Positions 5,215-6,789 of a stretch of DNA of 6,789 nt are shown piece by piece; positions within the stretch are counted from its first letter, which is position 1; every line of letters starts with the position of its first letter. Source of the stretch: Oscillospiraceae bacterium. Lineage in GTDB: Bacteria > Bacillota > Clostridia > Oscillospirales > Acutalibacteraceae. Below the pieces are notes generated by a model. That model was not told where the DNA came from, did no database searches, and worked only from the letters and a program-made list of their open reading frames with translations. The position numbers and the translations under genes were made by a program. The DNA is taken from NCBI GenBank assembly GCA_902782805.1, contig CACZON010000237.1, positions 1-6,789 on the forward strand. The letters run 5' to 3'.

Positions 5215-6789
5215 TCAAAGTTTATCCGCCAGACCCTTCTCAGTTGCCCATTCGGTGAGAGCAGCGGTCTTCGCGGCGATGTAATCATCGAGGCCTACGC
5301 CCTTGAGGCGTTCTACGAATTCCGGAATCTTCTCCTCAGGATCATAGAAACCGAGCATCAGCGGGCTCTCATACTCCGTACGGACGTTTTCGAGAGCGGT
5401 GAACTGAGTTGCATAGTCAGCATTGTCCCAGTTGAAGCCCAGAGCGAGCGATCTGCCGGCCGCTTCGTTGAACGCACGCATTCTGTCCCAGAGGTCCGGG
5501 GTATCGGTGTGCCACGGATGCGAGAGCAGCTCGTTCGGCATCTCCCACTGAACGTCGGTCGCGTATTCGCAGGTGCTGCGGGTTACGCCGTCGCAGTAGT
5601 CGATCGTGCCGTTGTCGAGAACCTTGTATTCGACGCCTTCTTCACCCCAGCACAGAAGGTTGGAGATGTAGGAATCGGTGTAGGCGAGGTTCAGGAACTG
5701 CATGGTCGCGATCGGATCTTCGGTCTGGCTGTTCATGCAGTAGCAGACGTTGGTCGGAGCAGTCGATTTGACGATATCCGGTCCGATCTGGAACGGGATC
5801 ATGTTTCTGCCGCCGCATTCCGAGGTGGACTGGGTTCTGTAACCAGGTTTGCCCTGAGAGACCGTCGTCATGCAGTTGCCGGCGGCTACCCACGCGCCCA
5901 TCATCGGTCTTTCGGTAAGGGCATCGGCGTATACGTAGCCGGATTCATTGTAGCGGTGAATTCTCGTGGTGATGTCCTTGAATTCCTGGCTCGACCAGAC
6001 GTCGGAAACCTTCAGGCTGTTGACCGGATCGAGCAGAACGCCGTACCAGTCGCCGCCGACGTTATCGAAGACGTAGCCCTGGTTGAGCGAGCCGCAGGAA
6101 ACGAAGACCGGTACATCCGGGAATTTCTCGTGCATCTGAGCGAAGATATCATCGAGGTCTTCCCATTTGGAGACGCGGATGAATTCCTTCGTTGTCTGAT
6201 CTTCCCATTTGGATTCGTAATCATAGCCGATGCCGTCGAGATAATCTGCGCAGATGCAGCAGATCGAGGTCGAAATCGCGAAGTCCTTTACGCTCGGGAG
6301 CGCATAGAGGCCGTCGCCGACATAGCAGCCTGCCATGATCCATTCAGGAAGCTGGGTGGGGATATCGGCGCCGTAGGTCTCGAAGAGGCCGTCCTTCGCC
6401 ATATCGTAGGCGTAGTCGCTGTTGACGGCGGTCTTGAAGCCGATCGCGTTGCCGGCATAGATATCCACCTGCTCGCCGGAAGCGAACATCAGCGGGAGCT
6501 GCTGACGGTAGGACGAAACGTCCATGATCAGAAGCTGAACGTCAACGCCGATCTGCTCCTTGCAGTATTCGCTGAGCAGGTTGCTGATTCTTTCGCGGCC
6601 GGCCGGAGCGCCGTCCCAGGTAAAGAAGCTGAAAATGACCTTCGGATAATTGCCGGATGCTTTTCTATCGGCAATTGCTTTCTCAGCGGGGCTCATCTCG
6701 TCACCGGACGGTTCGGGCGTGTCGCTGGAAGCGGGGGTGCTGCTGCCCTGGCTCGAAGACGGCGTGCTGCTTGACGGAGTGGAGCTCGA
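5215..6789 (-). CDS. Extracellular solute-binding protein of an oligosaccharide-type ABC transporter (LplA/DUF3502-like), N-terminus cut by window edge
   Basis: The frame is open from the right edge to the TGA at 5215-5217, giving 524 visible residues. An ATG at 6694-6696 is internal: the frame continues upstream for 31 codons of Ser/Thr/Pro-rich linker to the edge, as expected between a lipobox cysteine and the folded domain. About 20-30 residues holding the signal peptide are missing. Numbered from that Met, YPKVIFSFFTWDG (17-29) is the first strand, LPLMFASGEQVDIY (67-80) is typical of family 1 sugar-binding proteins, and DEP-like 'TEDPIATMQFLNLAYTD' (325-341) is also characteristic. The end (about 418-490: GFNWDNADYATQFTALENV, then EEKIPEFVERLKGVGLDDYI) matches the DUF3502 tail of LplA/YtcQ-type proteins. 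The protein would sit on the outer membrane face as a lipoprotein and deliver oligosaccharides to LplB/YtcP-like permeases, not in this window. It has 13 cysteines, including CCIC at 146-149, many for a secreted protein. Confidence 0.92.
   Translation of the reverse strand, partial: SSSTPSSSTPSSSQGSSTPASSDTPEPSGDEMSPAEKAIADRKASGNYPKVIFSFFTWDGAPAGRERISNLLSEYCKEQIGVDVQLLIMDVSSYRQQLPLMFASGEQVDIYAGNAIGFKTAVNSDYAYDMAKDGLFETYGADIPTQLPEWIMAGCYVGDGLYALPSVKDFAISTSICCICADYLDGIGYDYESKWEDQTTKEFIRVSKWEDLDDIFAQMHEKFPDVPVFVSCGSLNQGYVFDNVGGDWYGVLLDPVNSLKVSDVWSSQEFKDITTRIHRYNESGYVYADALTERPMMGAWVAAGNCMTTVSQGKPGYRTQSTSECGGRNMIPFQIGPDIVKSTAPTNVCYCMNSQTEDPIATMQFLNLAYTDSYISNLLCWGEEGVEYKVLDNGTIDYCDGVTRSTCEYATDVQWEMPNELLSHPWHTDTPDLWDRMRAFNEAAGRSLALGFNWDNADYATQFTALENVRTEYESPLMLGFYDPEEKIPEFVERLKGVGLDDYIAAKTAALTEWATEKGLADKL
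6697..6789 (-). other. Ser/Thr/Pro-rich linker of the solute-binding lipoprotein
   Basis: Thirty-one codons read SSSTPSSSTP, then SSSQGSSTPASSD and TPEPSGDE. The SSSTP unit occurs twice in tandem. Such linkers follow the lipidated cysteine in Firmicute binding lipoproteins and keep the binding domain away from the membrane. Its presence shows the gene runs off the window. Confidence 0.85.

Noticed and set aside
5201..5220. AAAAAGCGTTTTT and TTTGATCAAA palindromes near the end of the binding-protein gene
   Set aside because: They are short and almost all A/T pairs, and a far stronger terminator lies next to them at 5128-5169.
5215..6696. Binding-protein gene complete with start at ATG 6694-6696
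   Set aside because: The frame stays open to the window edge with a typical lipoprotein Ser/Thr/Pro linker, and no signal peptide follows that ATG, so it is an internal Met.
5509..6774. A 421-codon open frame on the plus strand
   Set aside because: It is antisense to the solute-binding protein, Ala/Val/Asp-rich and without motifs, and the minus-strand protein is clearly homologous to a known family.
1..6789. CRISPR array, transposon ends, tRNA or riboswitch
   Set aside because: I looked on both strands for spaced direct repeats, transposase motifs, cloverleaf-like sequences and long structured leaders. None was found, and all intergenic gaps are under 200 bases.

Overview
The window looks like chromosomal DNA from an uncultured or gut-type anaerobic Firmicute, most likely a moderately GC-rich Clostridia member (Oscillospirales-like). 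The grounds are strong AAGGAGG-type ribosome sites, sigma-A-like promoters (TTTACA-17-TATGAT, TTGCTA-17-TATAAT), compact hairpin terminators with T tracts, an oxygen-sensitive radical SAM enzyme, a DUF3502-type lipoprotein binding protein and a YacP-like NYN domain. The lineage is inferred from gene families and style. No rRNA or other marker gene is present. No tRNA, CRISPR array, transposase or attachment site was seen, and no gene-free stretch exceeds 300 bases.

Layout. (1) Bases 1-431, plus strand: the C-terminal end of a NYN/YacP-type nuclease-like domain, cut by the left edge. (2) Bases 500-1743, minus strand: an ECF sigma factor and a single-pass membrane protein that is its likely anti-sigma partner. 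They overlap by four bases (TTGA) and have a good promoter at 1796-1824. A bidirectional terminator (441-474) serves both this operon and gene 1. (3) Bases 1914-3977, minus strand: a dienelactone-hydrolase-family protein followed after 18 bases by a radical SAM/SPASM enzyme with all the cluster cysteines of anaerobic sulfatase maturases plus a C-terminal SEC-C zinc motif. A hairpin terminator follows at 1871-1909. (4) Bases 4147-5109, plus strand: an alpha/beta-hydrolase esterase transcribed divergently from the hydrolase/radical SAM operon. The 169-base intergenic region holds two back-to-back promoters and a candidate operator. (5) Bases 5215-6789, minus strand: a DUF3502/LplA-type ABC-transporter solute-binding lipoprotein, cut at its N-terminal side by the right edge. 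It shares a bidirectional terminator (5128-5169) with the esterase.

How they may work together. Two small hydrolases, a sulfatase-maturase-like enzyme and an oligosaccharide-type binding protein are what one would expect near a glycan-use locus handling decorated (esterified, perhaps sulfated) carbohydrates. No sulfatase or glycoside hydrolase is visible, so this link is inference. The sigma/anti-sigma pair looks like an independent envelope-signalling module. I see no convincing wholly new system here. The most unusual points are the SEC-C-tailed maturase next to a hydrolase with an altered active site, the anti-sigma protein's unrecognised extracellular domain, and the cysteine-rich binding protein.
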